This document shows positions 41,640 to 53,353 of a stretch of DNA of 64,000 nt, one piece after another. The DNA comes from Tipula vernalis (Eukaryota; Arthropoda; Insecta; Diptera; Tipulidae): the NCBI GenBank assembly GCA_958295665.1, contig OY282560.1:90806311-90870310 (forward strand). The letters run 5' to 3'. How positions within the stretch are numbered: the stretch's first letter is position 1; each line of letters starts with the position of its first letter. The translations under genes and the position numbers were made by a program. Below the pieces are notes generated by a model. It ran no database searches. It saw only the letters and a program-made list of their open reading frames with translations, and was not told the origin of the DNA.

Positions 41640-44430
41640 ATGATAGCATCGCATGTGAAGAGTAGGTGTTCCGATGTCTCCTTACCGCAGTCACAGAATC
41701 TGCACTGGTTCATAAGGGAGCTTTCTATTTTATGTAGATGGCCGTTAAAAGGGTCGTGCCCTGTTAAAAACCAGGTAAGGAATCTTAGGGATTGGCGGTC
41801 CGTCTTTGGTGCCTCTCCCAGAGTAATTTCTTATAGTTCTGCTCCCAGTCCCCTATACCATCTGCCAAGTGGGTTTTGGAAAAAGCAATACTAGGACTGG
41901 GACCCAGGAAATCTCGGCTTGCTCCCATTTTTGCACATCGGTCTGCTGCCTCATTTCCTTTAATGGTGGAGTTGCCAGCAGACCACAAAAGGGTGACTTT
42001 GTTTTTTTTTACCCAGTTCTAATAAATTACAGTAGCAGCTCCAGATGAATTTCGAGTTGAACACTGAAGCTCCTAAGGATAGCACAGCTGCCTAGCTGTC
42101 CGAGATTATATAGTTCTCGATCTTATTATATTTCTTTTTGAGACATTGAAGCACACATACCTCAATATCAAAGGTATCTGCCTGAAAAACTGTACCGGTG
42201 CTACCCAGTAGTATGCATAGCTCTAGGTCGGGCCCGACTATCCCTGCACCGGTACCTCTATCTGTTTTTGTCCCATCCGTATACCATACAGAAGCATGGC
42301 GGGGGCGGGAGGAGATAATATTCTCTACCAGTGCCCTATCCGGCAAACTAATGGTAAAATTCCTTCGACAGTCGATTACCCTTACTGAGGACACTGTTTT
42401 ATCTTGGCCTTATGGTTTAAATTTTGGCTGTAATTTTTAGGCTCAGACCTCTTGTACCGGCTACTTTTTTAATGTGTAGGTGCAGTGGTGAGAGCCGCAG
42501 TATTCTCTCAAGGGCAACTGTTGGACAAGTCCTCATTGCTCCAGTTGCACCCACACAGATTAACCTCTGGATCTTGTCCAGTATTCTCCGTGCACCAGTC
42601 TGCTCAGTCTTTGGCCACCACACAAACGCCGCGTAAGAGACCATAGGTCTTATGACGGCCCGGTAGAGCCAAACCAACATTTGTGGGCTCAGTCCCCACG
42701 TTTTGCCAATTATTCTTTGGCAGGTGAAGTAGGCCTTAGTCGCCTTGTTTGTTATATGATTTAAGGGGGAATTCCATGTCAATTTCTGATCAAGTACGAC
42801 ACCCAGATATTTAACCTCCGTCGACAGTTGGAGAGTTAGTCCCCCCCTCCTAGGGCTATCGGCGGGAGGACAGTTTTTCCCCGGTTAGTAAAGAGAGTGC
42901 GGTTGACCTTGTTAGGATTTACCATAAGGCCCACCTCCGTGCACCAACAATTTACTACCTCTAGAGCTTGTTGTATTCGTTCCCCTTGAGAAGTCTAAAT
43001 TTCTCAGCCTGGTAAGTAATTGATCCATCACGATCAGCCACAATAAGGGAGAGGGAATACCCCCCTGGGGGCAACCCCTGGTGGCCGCTATGCGGATGGT
43101 TTTGTCTCCAAAAGTGGCCGTAATCTTCCTGTTTTTTAGCATGTTTATTATCCACCTTACGGTGGAGAGGTCTATACCCCTTGTTAGTGATTGTTCCTGA
43201 AGTACTTAGAAACTAGTATTATCAAAAGCTCCCTGGATATCAATGAAGGAGCATAGTAATAATTCTTTATTCCGGAGCGTATCTTTGATTTCAGATGTCA
43301 GCTCGTGTAGAGATGTTTCTGTTGATTTCCCTGCTTGATAGGCGTGCTGCCTAGAATCCAGAGGATATCTTTAGAGAGTGTTGGATCTAATACAAAGTCC
43401 CAGAATTTTCTCCATGGTTTTCAGTAAAAATGATTTCCCGCTTTTGGGATAAAAATCACCCGAACCTCTCTCCAGCATTTTGGAACATATTCCAAGCTGT
43501 AGTTGGCTTTGAAGAGTATAGTAAGATAAGGCAGCAAAGTCTGCAGGGCTGCAAGTAAACGCAGTCCCTCCCGATGATTTGAAAGGTCCAAATGATTTGA
43601 CTCCGGCGTAAAAAACTGCCTCGATAACTTGTGAGCCCCCTTTGGAACCAGATAAGGATGTACGCTACTTGCATTGGATTCTTCCTGATCCCTCAGTACT
43701 ACACATTCTGTGAAGTGACGTCTCACTAGACATTCCAGAGTTTCGTCCCTGGTTGTATTTGTCTCTCCACTTGGTTTCCTTTCAGATCCCAAGGGGTTCC
43801 TGTGCTCCAAGGCCTTCTAGCTCTCCAGCTTAGTCTTTTGCTCTGCCTAAGAGCTATGTTGTATTGGGTAAGGGAATTCTGATAGATAGTCCAATCGTTC
43901 GTACTCTTAGACCCATTAAAAAGTTTACGGACATTTCGTCTCATGTTTTCCAAGTTTTGGTTACACCAAGGAACATCCCTTGTGCCCCTGATACGCACCA
44001 GGGGTGAGCTTGAGTGGTAGGCATTAATTATTGCCTCTGTCATTTGCAACTCTGTCGAGGTCTTCGAACAGAGTTTATCGTGGTCTGTAGACCAGCTAAA
44101 TTATCCAAAAGTCTGTCGTAATAGACTAGCCAGTTGGTGCGTTTTGGTATCCTTAACATCAACTCTTGTCTCGAATGGATATTGATATCAAACCTGATAT
44201 ATATATGATCTGAGAGGGATGCTTCCTCGGACACATGCCAATCGAGAATTGCACTGGAGGGACCCATGTGAGACAGGGTAAGATCCAGTACCTCTCTCTT
44301 AACCGCATTCACAAAGGTCGCATCACTCCCTTTATCCATCCCCGCTTACCTTTATTGGATGCAAAACGGTTTAGATTGTCTGTAGCCGTCTTCTATCGAT
44401 GCAGATTAATCTGCACGAATCTCAGTTTCA
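41640..44430 (-). pseudogene. LOA-like 2 ORF2
   Basis: Minus-strand fragments: endonuclease start MKLRFVQINLH (about 44390-44430), endonuclease end with LDWHVSEEASLSDHIYIRF (about 44190-44250), RT opening VPKCWREVRVIFIPKAG (about 43440-43490), motif B TRGCPQGGIPSPLLW (about 43040-43085), thumb WGLSPQMLVWLYRAVIRP (about 42640-42695), RNase H VWYTDGTKTDRGTGAGIVG (about 42235-42290) and WSAGNSTIKGNEAADRCA (about 41930-41985), and a Cys-rich end near 41680-41700. The catalytic YADD block expected near 42970 is missing and the motif A region is badly shifted. At least eight frame changes. Confidence 0.8.
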
Positions 44431-44506
44431 TTGTTGTTGTTGGTTTGGTGTGTATCACCATGATGTGTATTTTTTTTTTTTTTTTTATTAATTTCTTAGG
44501 CTCCGG

Positions 44507-45339
44507 CTAGCCTGGTTTACTTGCAGGTTGCTGTGGTGCCAGGTAGATAAACATGATTTTTGAGCGAGGCAAATCCTCCTCCCCGACTGCCTTCAGGGAT
44601 GCTCCGTCCCATGGTTTAAGTGAGGGCACTGTGGTCCTAAGCCATTCTGCCGTGTCTTCATCAGCACAGTTGAGCGTGAGCCAACCGTTTCTAGTGCGAC
44701 ATCCCAGGAATTTTGGGCTAACACCATTTAACCATGTGTCCATTATGGCATCCTGTATTGCCAGAATCTGGGAAATGCCCAGTTTTATTTCAGGGAAGCC
44801 TTGGTCGGTATTCTCCAACCTGATAGCCTTCACTGCATTAGTATACGTTGTGGCGGTATCGGCCCTGTTTTCGGGGCAACTCTCCTTATAGTCGCCCTCA
44901 GCTTTTTGGGGCGGCTTAAAAGCCTTCAGTGAAGGACTGGAAACTTACTCTCATTTCGCCGCGAAGCCTTTGGCGGTAGAGTCGTCATCCGACCTATTTC
45001 TCTTCTGATCTTCTCCTTACATTGCTGTAAGGCAGCGTCGCGGGGGACCCCTGACCGAATTAGATGGGACAGACATCTCTTCGCGGCCCCACTGAGGCGT
45101 ATTCTCCTCTTTACTGTCTCCTCGAGCTCCAATTCCTCAAGGTCGTTGTTTATTTCGGCCGTTATCGACGTGGATTGGGTATCCATTTCAGGCAATAGAG
45201 TGCCATCTATAGGAGAGCCCACCACTACGTCCGTGATATAGTTTTCTATTAATTTGTTGATGTCAGAAGCAGGGCCTGAATAGTCCTTGACATCTTCTGA
45301 GATTGGTGCGTTTGAAGGAGCACCGCCCTTATTTTTCAT
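44507..45339 (-). pseudogene. LOA-like 2 ORF1
   Basis: Two minus-strand frames. The first (45339-44926) starts MKNKGGAPSNAPISEDVKDY and has a charged region LEELELEETVKRRIRLSGAA. The second (44833-44507) has LNCADEDTAEWLRTTVPSLK and PRSKIMFIYLAP, typical of ORF1 proteins of LOA/I-type LINEs. A frame change near 44900 separates them. A run of T at 44466-44487 lies between ORF1 and ORF2 and reads as an A run on the coding strand. Confidence 0.65.
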
Positions 45340-45400
45340 GTTTAATTAAATCCATACAATATTGATTTGTTTGAGGAATGAAAGTGTAACAAATCTTCGT

Positions 45401-47483
45401 GACAATCTGCACAGTCGAATCTTCGCTCCAATGACATTTCAAAATCTAAGGTTGTTCGGCTCTGAATAATCCAATTGTAGCACAATTGCAAAGTTGCTCA
45501 TTTTATTTTGTTTTTCGATAAAATTATCTATGAGAATGAACTAAATATTTCGCTAATGAGAATTTGATAACGGGCCAAGGAGGACAATAAAAAGAAAAAT
45601 GCTCTGATACCCTATAAGGTAAGTTGGTTTTGAGATTTTGATGGATATATTTGGTTATCTCGAACCTTTAAATCGAATGATCATTTATTTTTTTTTTGTT
45701 GGATCAGTTTGATCAGTTGATTTTTTTTGAGTTTATATCAAGTTTTTTATTAAGTTTAATTTTTACTTAAGTTATATGAATAAATAGTAAAATAAATAAT
45801 TAATTCCATAAATAAATACTGTAAAAACTTTAATTAATTCAAATAAATTCAAAGTTACTAAAATTTTCTATAACTTTAAATATGAAATATTGCGATAATG
45901 CAGAAAACATTTTGATACAGTTAATCACGGATGGCTTAGTGAACATTAATTAGTGCGTTTATTACCTTATATGGTATATTAGCCTGTATAAATATCATAA
46001 ATTTAAGTGCTTAAAAAAATCATGAATTTTATCTGAATCGTAATTATAGTCGATTTAAAAATTAATATAAAATTACATAGTGACTAGAGTGTTAATAAAA
46101 TAATTGAATAAAACTATAAAATTTACTGAAGTGATTACTGCGTGGTATTAAACGGGTAACGCACCAATATACTAATAACCGAACAAAATAATAAATATGT
46201 GAATGGTTAGAAAAAAACTAAGTTGTGAATGAACGATTGCTGTGTAATGGGGGAACCAGCGAGTCAGTAACAACTTTAAGTAAGAACGCGATATACAGAA
46301 AGTGCATGTCACTGGCCAGCGAATCTTTAAGAACGTTTCGTCCAGTTCAGCCGTCACTTAACAGAGCGAAAATTAACGCGCAAACTGAAGGATATGTCAG
46401 AATACATCAAAATTTCCACAGCACACTTTTCTTAGAAATAATAAATTTTGCTATTCACATTACAATTTTAATACTGTATTTGTCAGTTTTTGCGGATTCG
46501 GTGGCCGATATGTCAAATCTTCTGTAACGAAGTAATTTCGTCAAATTCTTTAAGGTTTCTTACTGATTCGCTGGTTAGGCCTTATGTGTGCGACGAAACA
46601 CTAAATATGGCAAATTAAAGCTCTTATAAGCCAAAAGTTGTCTGAGATTAACATCAATAATCTAGAATAGACCAACTTAACATAAAACACATGTGCACAG
46701 TGTAAGCATTTGACAAATCTGTAAATTCAAAACGGTTACCTTACACAGTACTTTCATCTTACGATTTATGGTACCGTTAATCTGTGTGGATACTTAGTAT
46801 CAGGAATCCAATTCGTCATGGCCGATATACAAGCTAAGTTTCTGTTTTTTTGTGTATAACACGTATTTCAATTCGTTATTAAAAATAATAATTAATAATA
46901 TAAACTATCGCAATTATTATTAATAAAGTAAACATTTACTTATTATTTCTTTTTATATTTAATTAAGTTAATTTTTCATTTTATTTTGTTCTTTTGAAAA
47001 TTTATAAAATTTAGTACAAACTTGTTTTGATTACAAATTATTTTTAATATCGATTCGATTTTTTTTTATATAATTCTTCTAAATTTACAATATTTATTAT
47101 TATTATCACCATTGCCGGATAATACTTAATTTATTAAAAATAGTTTGATAATTCAAACAATTTTAGTCATTATGTATACTAACTGAACTAATCCTATTCA
47201 TATTAATTAGTTATTTTCTGTATTTTTGAATCTGATAGAATTCTGTCAAATAAAAATGATGATTTTTCATTTTAATGGTTCATACCTTGAAGCAATCCGT
47301 CTTTCATTCTAATAATTCCGCTTTCGTCCGCTATTTCGATTCGTGAAATGTGTTTTTTTTTGTAGAATGAGAAACTTTGCTGTGCTCAATAACGTCATGT
47401 ACCGATAAAGTTATTAATTGTTTGGGGTGAAATGTAGGTGAGCTTAGGACGTTGTCAGGGTGAATATTCCCGGTCTGAATCTT
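45401..47483. other. No gene recognised
   Basis: AT-rich. A 100-codon plus-strand frame at 46225-46527 has a hydrophobic stretch near its end (FAIHITILILYLSVFA) but no recognisable family, and its N-terminal half is not patterned. I cannot decide whether it is real. Confidence 0.3.
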
Positions 47484-47842
47484 TTTTTTTTTTAAAGTCC
47501 CAATTCCTTTTCTAGTCTCCTAAGTGGTCAAACAATCCCCTGAGCCTTAGCCGGCAAAACTAAGACCACATCGAAGCTCTGACAGGTTGAATTTTATTTT
47601 TCCGTAACGAAAAGCATTTATCTGGAACCAAAATTCTCTTGCGACCCAATCATGCTATCTCCATTTTATTACAAAAGGTCTACTTTGGCAGCGCCTTTTG
47701 CCGTGATAAGGCTGATTGAAACCGGAGGTCGCCTAGCAACCGGAGTTCCGTGCTAGCGACCAACTAACCCATGATCATTCATCCCTCGGCGTACGTGTCT
47801 CACCTTAGATTTGTTTTTTTTTTTCAAGATTTATACCATCCT
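47484..47842 (-). mobile_element. Retroelement fragment, part interrupted by Harbinger
   Basis: GC-richer sequence that ends at a T run (47482-47493), a poly(A) on the minus strand. It would be continuous with 51307-51440 if the Harbinger element were removed. That other part resembles the I-like leader at 17195-17265. Together they look like a short (about 490 bp) minus-strand LINE-derived or SINE-like insertion. No target duplication was identified. Confidence 0.4.
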
Positions 47843-47845
47843 TTA
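47843..47845. repeat. Harbinger target duplication, left
   Basis: TTA, matching 51304-51306; 3-bp TWA duplications are typical of PIF/Harbinger. Confidence 0.8.
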
Positions 47846-48338
47846 TGCTGCGTTTACGACATATGAAAAAAATGCAATATTATTTTTTCAGTACTCTCTA
47901 CCAATCAAATTTATTTAATTCCTTAAGCACCGCCTATTTTGTTCAATACTCGAGTTGAAAAAAATTTAATACTAAGCAAATATTTTACAAGTTGTACCAA
48001 CGAAAAGAAAAGAAAATCAAAATTATAATCTACTTTTTGCTCATTTTACAACAACAACTGGTGCTCATTTATGACAGCTTCATTAATATCTTCCATTTTG
48101 GTTTATGTTGTATGTGTTGATTTAAATTTCCGTAATTTTTTTCTAATTAATAATTTCGCGTGAATTAATATTTGAAATTTGATAATTTTTATTTTATGTA
48201 TGTAAATTTTTTTGTTTATTTTTTGTATATAATTTTCTGTGTATATTCTGTAAATTTTTAAAATTAAATTAGTAAATTTTTTTTTGTATAAAATATTCAG
48301 TATTTCGTATACGGCATTTTGTGACGTTTAAAATTAAA

Positions 48339-49438
48339 ATGTATACGAACCGTGGTAAGTATTTGTTAATAATTAAATTATTATGGTTCTGAGTAATTTC
48401 CACGGAAATACATAATATACTACTTATTTTTTTTAAATCTAGATTCTCAATTCAACCTTAATTTGACTACAAAGCTGATAGAGGAGGTACAAAGGCAAGG
48501 AAGGGAGTATTTGTACGATCTAAGCCATAGAAGTTATAGAAACACCTGTTTAAAACAGAATACTTGGCAGGAGATTGGAAAGGAAATTGGGGTAAGTGCA
48601 GTAGATGCCCAGAAGAAGTGGAGAGCCTTGCGCTGTAAGTATATAAATGCAGCTAGCAAAGGAGGCTAAAAGCGGAAGTGCTGCCGAATTAAAATCCAAA
48701 GATGAATGGATCATCAGGGCACTCGATTTTTTAAAGGTTCACTTAATCAACGAGTAAGTTACTTATATTTATCAATATTTGTTTTATATTAATTAATGTA
48801 CTCATCCTTCTATCCAAGACCGTGTTACTGGACATTGCACTGATGCCTCAAGTCAAATCTCGCTCGATTCACAACTCTCGATTTACAGTAGGACGTAGTA
48901 TCGATAAAAATGGAGCCCAATTTAATTATTATTAAATTTAATTATATATTACTAAATTAAATAATTTAAAATTTTTTTTGTAGACCTATGGTAAGCAGTC
49001 TTCCACTAAATTATCAAGAACTATTTGATAATACAGCGGAAGAAATCAATAGTATTGAAAATACTGTGGAGATGGACCGTTTACCTATTATGATAATCGA
49101 AGAAACCGAAAACGCGTTGGAACAAACCGAAAACGCTGTGCAAATCATTGCATTGGTAGAGGCATCTGCCACTTCGGTAGCTGGGCCATCTAGTTGCAGT
49201 GCCACTTGATCTTAACATAACATATATTTGTGATACGATCAAGGATCATCAGGAAGTATTGAGGAAATTGGAGCCCAATGACGTTCCTAAGGAGGCCCCA
49301 TGCAAATGCCTGATGCAAGTATTTGCGAACACATGGTCCGAAGATGTGGCTAAATGGTCAAGATCAGAACAGGCGGATCATTTCGCATTAATAACAAGGC
49401 TGACAGAAGAAAAAAATAACCAACTAAAATTCCAGTAG
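48339..49438 (+). pseudogene. Harbinger MADF-domain protein gene
   Basis: A short first exon (48339-48354) is followed by a GT-AG intron (48355-48442). Exon 2 encodes a MADF domain: KLIEEVQRQGREYLYDLSHR, then NTWQEIGKEIGVS and AQKKWRALRCKY. A second intron probably runs from about 48754 (GTAAGT) to 48983 (TTGTAG). Exon 3 holds a Glu-rich part and a C-terminal segment (CLMQVFANTWSEDVAKWSRS) perhaps equivalent to a BESS region. The frame is broken near 48655 and near 49199. In Harbinger elements the MADF/Myb-like partner binds DNA and brings the nuclease to the element. Exon boundaries are predicted from sequence only. Confidence 0.78.
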
Positions 49439-49586
49439 AAGAACCTTTTGAATTTAATATTAACAATACAATGTTTTAATATTATATAAATATATAATTT
49501 TATGTTAATTATTATTTAAAATTTGATTATTATAAATAAATGTGATATTTTTTTAAACTACCTCATTTTGTTTGTTTGCATCTTAT

Positions 49587-50906
49587 TTAAAAATTATTAT
49601 ACTGCCAGGGTAATACATCAACTTGATTAAAATAATTTTTAAAATGATTTCTTATTTCTTTCGCATTCACACTGGAATTATTTGATCCTATTCGTTGCAC
49701 CTGCCGCATCCCATTTGATTCTTCGTTTCGCCGTGTACCTGGCCGGTATGTTTCTCCAACATAATTGTCCACAAGACCAACAGCCAGATATTCCGCAACC
49801 TTTTTTCCACGAAGCCAATTGTGCAATACCACAGTCGCCTTTATTATGGAAAATACTGTGGTCTCCTGGCTCTAGGCAATCTATAATTAAAGACTGTTTG
49901 ATCCTGCGGGAGAAAAAAAGTGTTCCGACCAGGATACGGTCGCATTTTATTCGGCAATAATGAAAAAGCCTCATCACCAACAAAAACATATGGATATTCT
50001 TTAGAATCTCGCAGAGTTTCGGATGGTGGCAAATCTAAATCTCTTCCACCGCATATGATAGATCTCCCAAAATTGCTCCTCCTGAAGATGTTGCTATCTC
50101 CAACGTGACCAGGAGCACCGATATCAACTAGAACAAACTTATAATGGGCATCACATATTCCTAAAAGCACGACACTATGACTGTGCTTATAATTTCTGTA
50201 AACAGAACCAACATTGCCAAAAGCCTAATACGAAAAATTAATGTACGGTAAACTAAAATTTACACATATAATAAATAAAAAATAGTTACTTGAATAATAA
50301 CGTGTTTTCTGTCTATGGCTCCTAAGCAATGTGGGAAATTCCATAGTTCTTCGTAATCTCTGCTGACGTTCTTCCACATGTCCGTTGTTGTTGTCGGAAA
50401 TACTAATCCCTTTAAGGATTTCCACAATGTTTCGCATGTTTCTCTAATTATAATTGAGGCAGTGGCTTTGCCAACTCGATATCCATAAACTCCAATTGAT
50501 ATCATGCTGTCACCACTGTAATTACCAAGAAACTAAATCGTTTATACTTATATTATTCTTACCGAAGTGTTAATGATAAACGTTGCCCTGCAGTTATGGA
50601 TCTTTCTCCCACATGTACCCTTTGAATAAGAGGGCCAACCATTGCCATTAATTCATCGAACGCTTGGGGATTCATCCGATGGAAATTGGTGAATGCCTCG
50701 GTATCAGTTAACCGCATTTCACTAACCAGGTTATTGTAAAACCCTTGTGAGTTTCGGTTAACATTTACTGGGTTGACACTAAACCGCCTCACTGAACGAG
50801 TTCTCCCAACACGGATTTTGTTTTTTAAATAAACAATTAATAAATTTTGTAATACTGTAATATCTTGTTTTACCAAATTTATTATTGCTTGTCTTGATAA
50901 AGACAT
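49587..50906 (-). pseudogene. Harbinger DDE transposase gene
   Basis: Minus-strand gene, start ATG 50906 (MSLSRQAIINLV). Exon 1 to 50563, then a possible 47-nt GT-AG intron (50516-50562). Exon 2 to 50290 contains LWNFPHCLGAIDRKHV with the first catalytic Asp; intron 50225-50289. Exon 3 contains GICDAHYKFVLVDIGAPGHV and GDSNIF with the second Asp, VGDEAFSLLPNKMRPYP, and FNYRLPRARR. At this point (about 49858-49863) about ten or eleven bases are missing: the frame shifts and the expected Glu of the R-R-x-x-E-N motif is lost. The remainder (TVFSIIKATVVLHNWL) follows in another frame to 49587. The intron 1 choice is uncertain. Confidence 0.85.
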
Positions 50907-51303
50907 TTTGGAAAAATGATATACACTCAAAAAATTAAAATGACGCGCCGAAAATAATGGGAAAAAACTACTTTAATTTTAACTAAAACAAATTAAATTG
51001 AACAACAATATGAATTAAAAATTATAAATTAAAATTAATTTAAGATTTAACAATGATAAAACGGAAATATATACTTAATAAAATCAGAAAAAAAATTAAA
51101 ATAACTTAATGAAAAATTTAATGGTACATACAAGAAAAGCAAAGCACAAATTGAAAATATAATGAAGAATATTTGACAAATAAATGACGTCATGTAATAT
51201 TCATCTATATTTTGAGCAAAACCTAAATTTGCTAACTTCAACTTTCTGTATTGAAATATTTCATTACTAGTATTGAATTTTTTCATATGTCGTAAACGCA
51301 GCA

Positions 51304-51306
51304 TTA
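51304..51306. repeat. Harbinger target duplication, right
   Basis: TTA directly after the right inverted repeat. Confidence 0.8.
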
Positions 51307-51440
51307 GCGTCATACTTTAGCCTGTTGTTCGGTAAACGAGCCAACAGTTTCCGGAGGTCACCACGAGGAGGTAGTACGTACACTTGCGAATCACATCATA
51401 AACTTCAAAAGCGTGCCACTTTGCTGGATATCGCAGCATT
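51307..51440 (-). mobile_element. Retroelement fragment, part 2
   Basis: On the minus strand, TCGCAAGTGTACGTACTACC followed by TCCTCGTGGTGACCTCCGG corresponds to TCGCAAGTGTAAGTGCTGCC and TCCTCGTGGCAACCACTGG at 17210-17250. It is the 5' side of the element whose 3' side is at 47484-47842. Confidence 0.5.
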
Positions 51441-53353
51441 TAGACAATCCTTACAATAACAAATAAGCTTATATAATATTTACGCCTATTATCAATTAAC
51501 CCAAATGTCAAAATTCGAACTGTATGGTCGGTCAATTAGTTTAAAGGTTCATTTTCTTGGAGTTAATGTTGTGGCGTAAACTATCAGACGTACCAAGTTT
51601 CGTCCAAACGAACATGAAACAAAATACTTCAATTTTTAAAAAACATCTTTGTTTATAGGTACCGCAGATTGGCCAAAAGACATTTGACCATAAATAGAAA
51701 TATTGTTATAGTCTGTACGCGCAGGAAAGGAAAATTGTTCACAATAACAAAAAAAAAAAAAAAAAAAATCAACAGTCATGATATTATCTGTCAAAAGATT
51801 AGTTTATTATCTTGCAGCATTTTCCAAGTACTGTACAAAAAAAAAAAATTATATGTTTATACGTGCTTGTGTTTGTGCTGTGTGTTTGTATGTGTATATA
51901 ATATACCTCTAGTTCTGCATCACATAATATAATTTTTAATATATTTTAATATAAATTGTTATAATTATTAAATGCCTCAAGTGAATTTAATATTATTATT
52001 ATATTTTATTATTATTATTTTTATTTTTTTTTTTTTTGTTGTATTTTGTGGCTTTCGTTTCATAAATTTTATTTTTGTTTTATCGTAAAAGAAAATATAC
52101 AATAAATTTATCTTAGTTTGATCTATAAAATTTATAATTTGTTATATTAAAATATAAAAACAAAAACAAAAAGTTTTTTTTTTATTTTAAAACTATATAA
52201 TTTTGTTGTAATAAATTTATTATTTTTGGAGAGGTTTGTGATCTGTTTGTGCAAAATATTTTATCTACTGTTTTTTTTTTTTTTTTTTTTGAATGAAGCC
52301 TGTCGGTTATATTGATGAATTAATAATATTTTTATTGTAAAAAGTCAAAAAAATTATATAAAATTTTTTTTTCTTTTTTTTTTCAAGATATGAATAAACA
52401 GATTTTTAAATTTTTATACAATTTTTTTAAAAAGGAATGCGTATTTTTTCTTCTTGTGTTCTTATGTTGTGTATATGTACTGTGTGTGTTGTACGATAAA
52501 CAGAAGAACAACAAGATAAAAAAAAAAAACCAAACATTTAACGCATATTTTATGAAAATATGTCAGTGTCATTCATTTTATGGCGATTATCAATTTATTG
52601 CTGTTCTCTCCTCTATATAGATATTGAGTATAGATTTTTAGCGGATTTGCCTTTTTTAAGTGTATGCTGAAGTAGTGCAACAAAAAAATAAAAGAATGTG
52701 CGAGATAAAAATAATTATATGTGCTGGTTGTACTTTAAAAATATATTATGGTATTGCGGTGGTGCGGTGGTACTTGTTGGTTGGATTGGACTTGGACGTG
52801 CTCAACCGAAGAAAACTTAGACAATGCAGTATGTTGATTTTTTCTTATCATTTATTTTTATATATGTACTTAGTCAGCAAAATAAAATGTATAGTTTATT
52901 TTAATTATAGTGCAATTGTCTCGAAATTATATTACTTTGTAGGGATTTTCATTCTTTGGATTTTTAAGTGTCGTTCTAAAGCCCTTTGTGGATTATAATG
53001 ATTATGTTTGCTAACCAAAGTGCACATGGGTAAATACTATAAAATCAATGACACTCAATTACTTTGGGATACGCAATCCAGCAGATAACGTAAGGCAACG
53101 AGGGGACACAATTGAAAATTTTGCAATGTAAGATTGACACAGCCCTAATACCAAAGTCAGAGGCGAACTACATTTTAATTCTTGTTAGCAAACAGCACTA
53201 CTGTAATTAATGACATGTCTATTGGTTAATCTGGACCAGCCAAGATTTTGGGGCTCTCACAGCTATACACTTACGGATTCAAAGGGCAGCTAGATTCGAG
53301 ATTAAATTTAATTGATTAGGAAAAATTTACCGGAGGAAATGGTCCAGGCATTT
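51441..53353. other. AT-rich, low-complexity spacer
   Basis: Contains A/T homopolymers near 51750-51768, 52023-52037 and 52270-52290. The open frames at 51669-51932, 52390-52620 and 52660-52998 are K/F/Y/I-rich and arise from base composition. Confidence 0.35.

Larger units (their letters stand above)
41490..45400 (-). mobile_element. LOA-like LINE 2
   Basis: A minus-strand element with ORF1 (45339-44507), ORF2 start near 44430 and the C-terminal zinc-finger end near 41640. The 3' terminus is near 41490 (GGTGACACCTAGG on the plus strand, followed by AATATTGTTAC-type sequence). Same general architecture as the copy at 33-37 kb but a different family. The endonuclease middle and the RT palm are deleted. 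No target duplication was found. Confidence 0.8.
47846..51303. mobile_element. PIF/Harbinger DNA transposon
   Basis: A 3,458-bp element with terminal inverted repeats of at least 26 bp that begin TGCTGCGTTTACGACATATG (47846-47871 and 51278-51303), without mismatch in the part I compared, and a TTA duplication outside. It carries two convergent genes: a MADF-domain protein (plus) and a DDE transposase (minus). This two-gene layout is characteristic of PIF/Harbinger, where both proteins are needed for transposition. Both genes are frameshifted, so this copy would depend on another. Confidence 0.9.

Noticed and set aside
46225..46527. 100-codon plus-strand frame as a membrane protein gene
   Set aside because: One hydrophobic patch only, no family, no splice or promoter support.
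51669..52998. Three open frames in AT-rich DNA
   Set aside because: K/F/Y/I-rich peptides generated by base composition and homopolymers.
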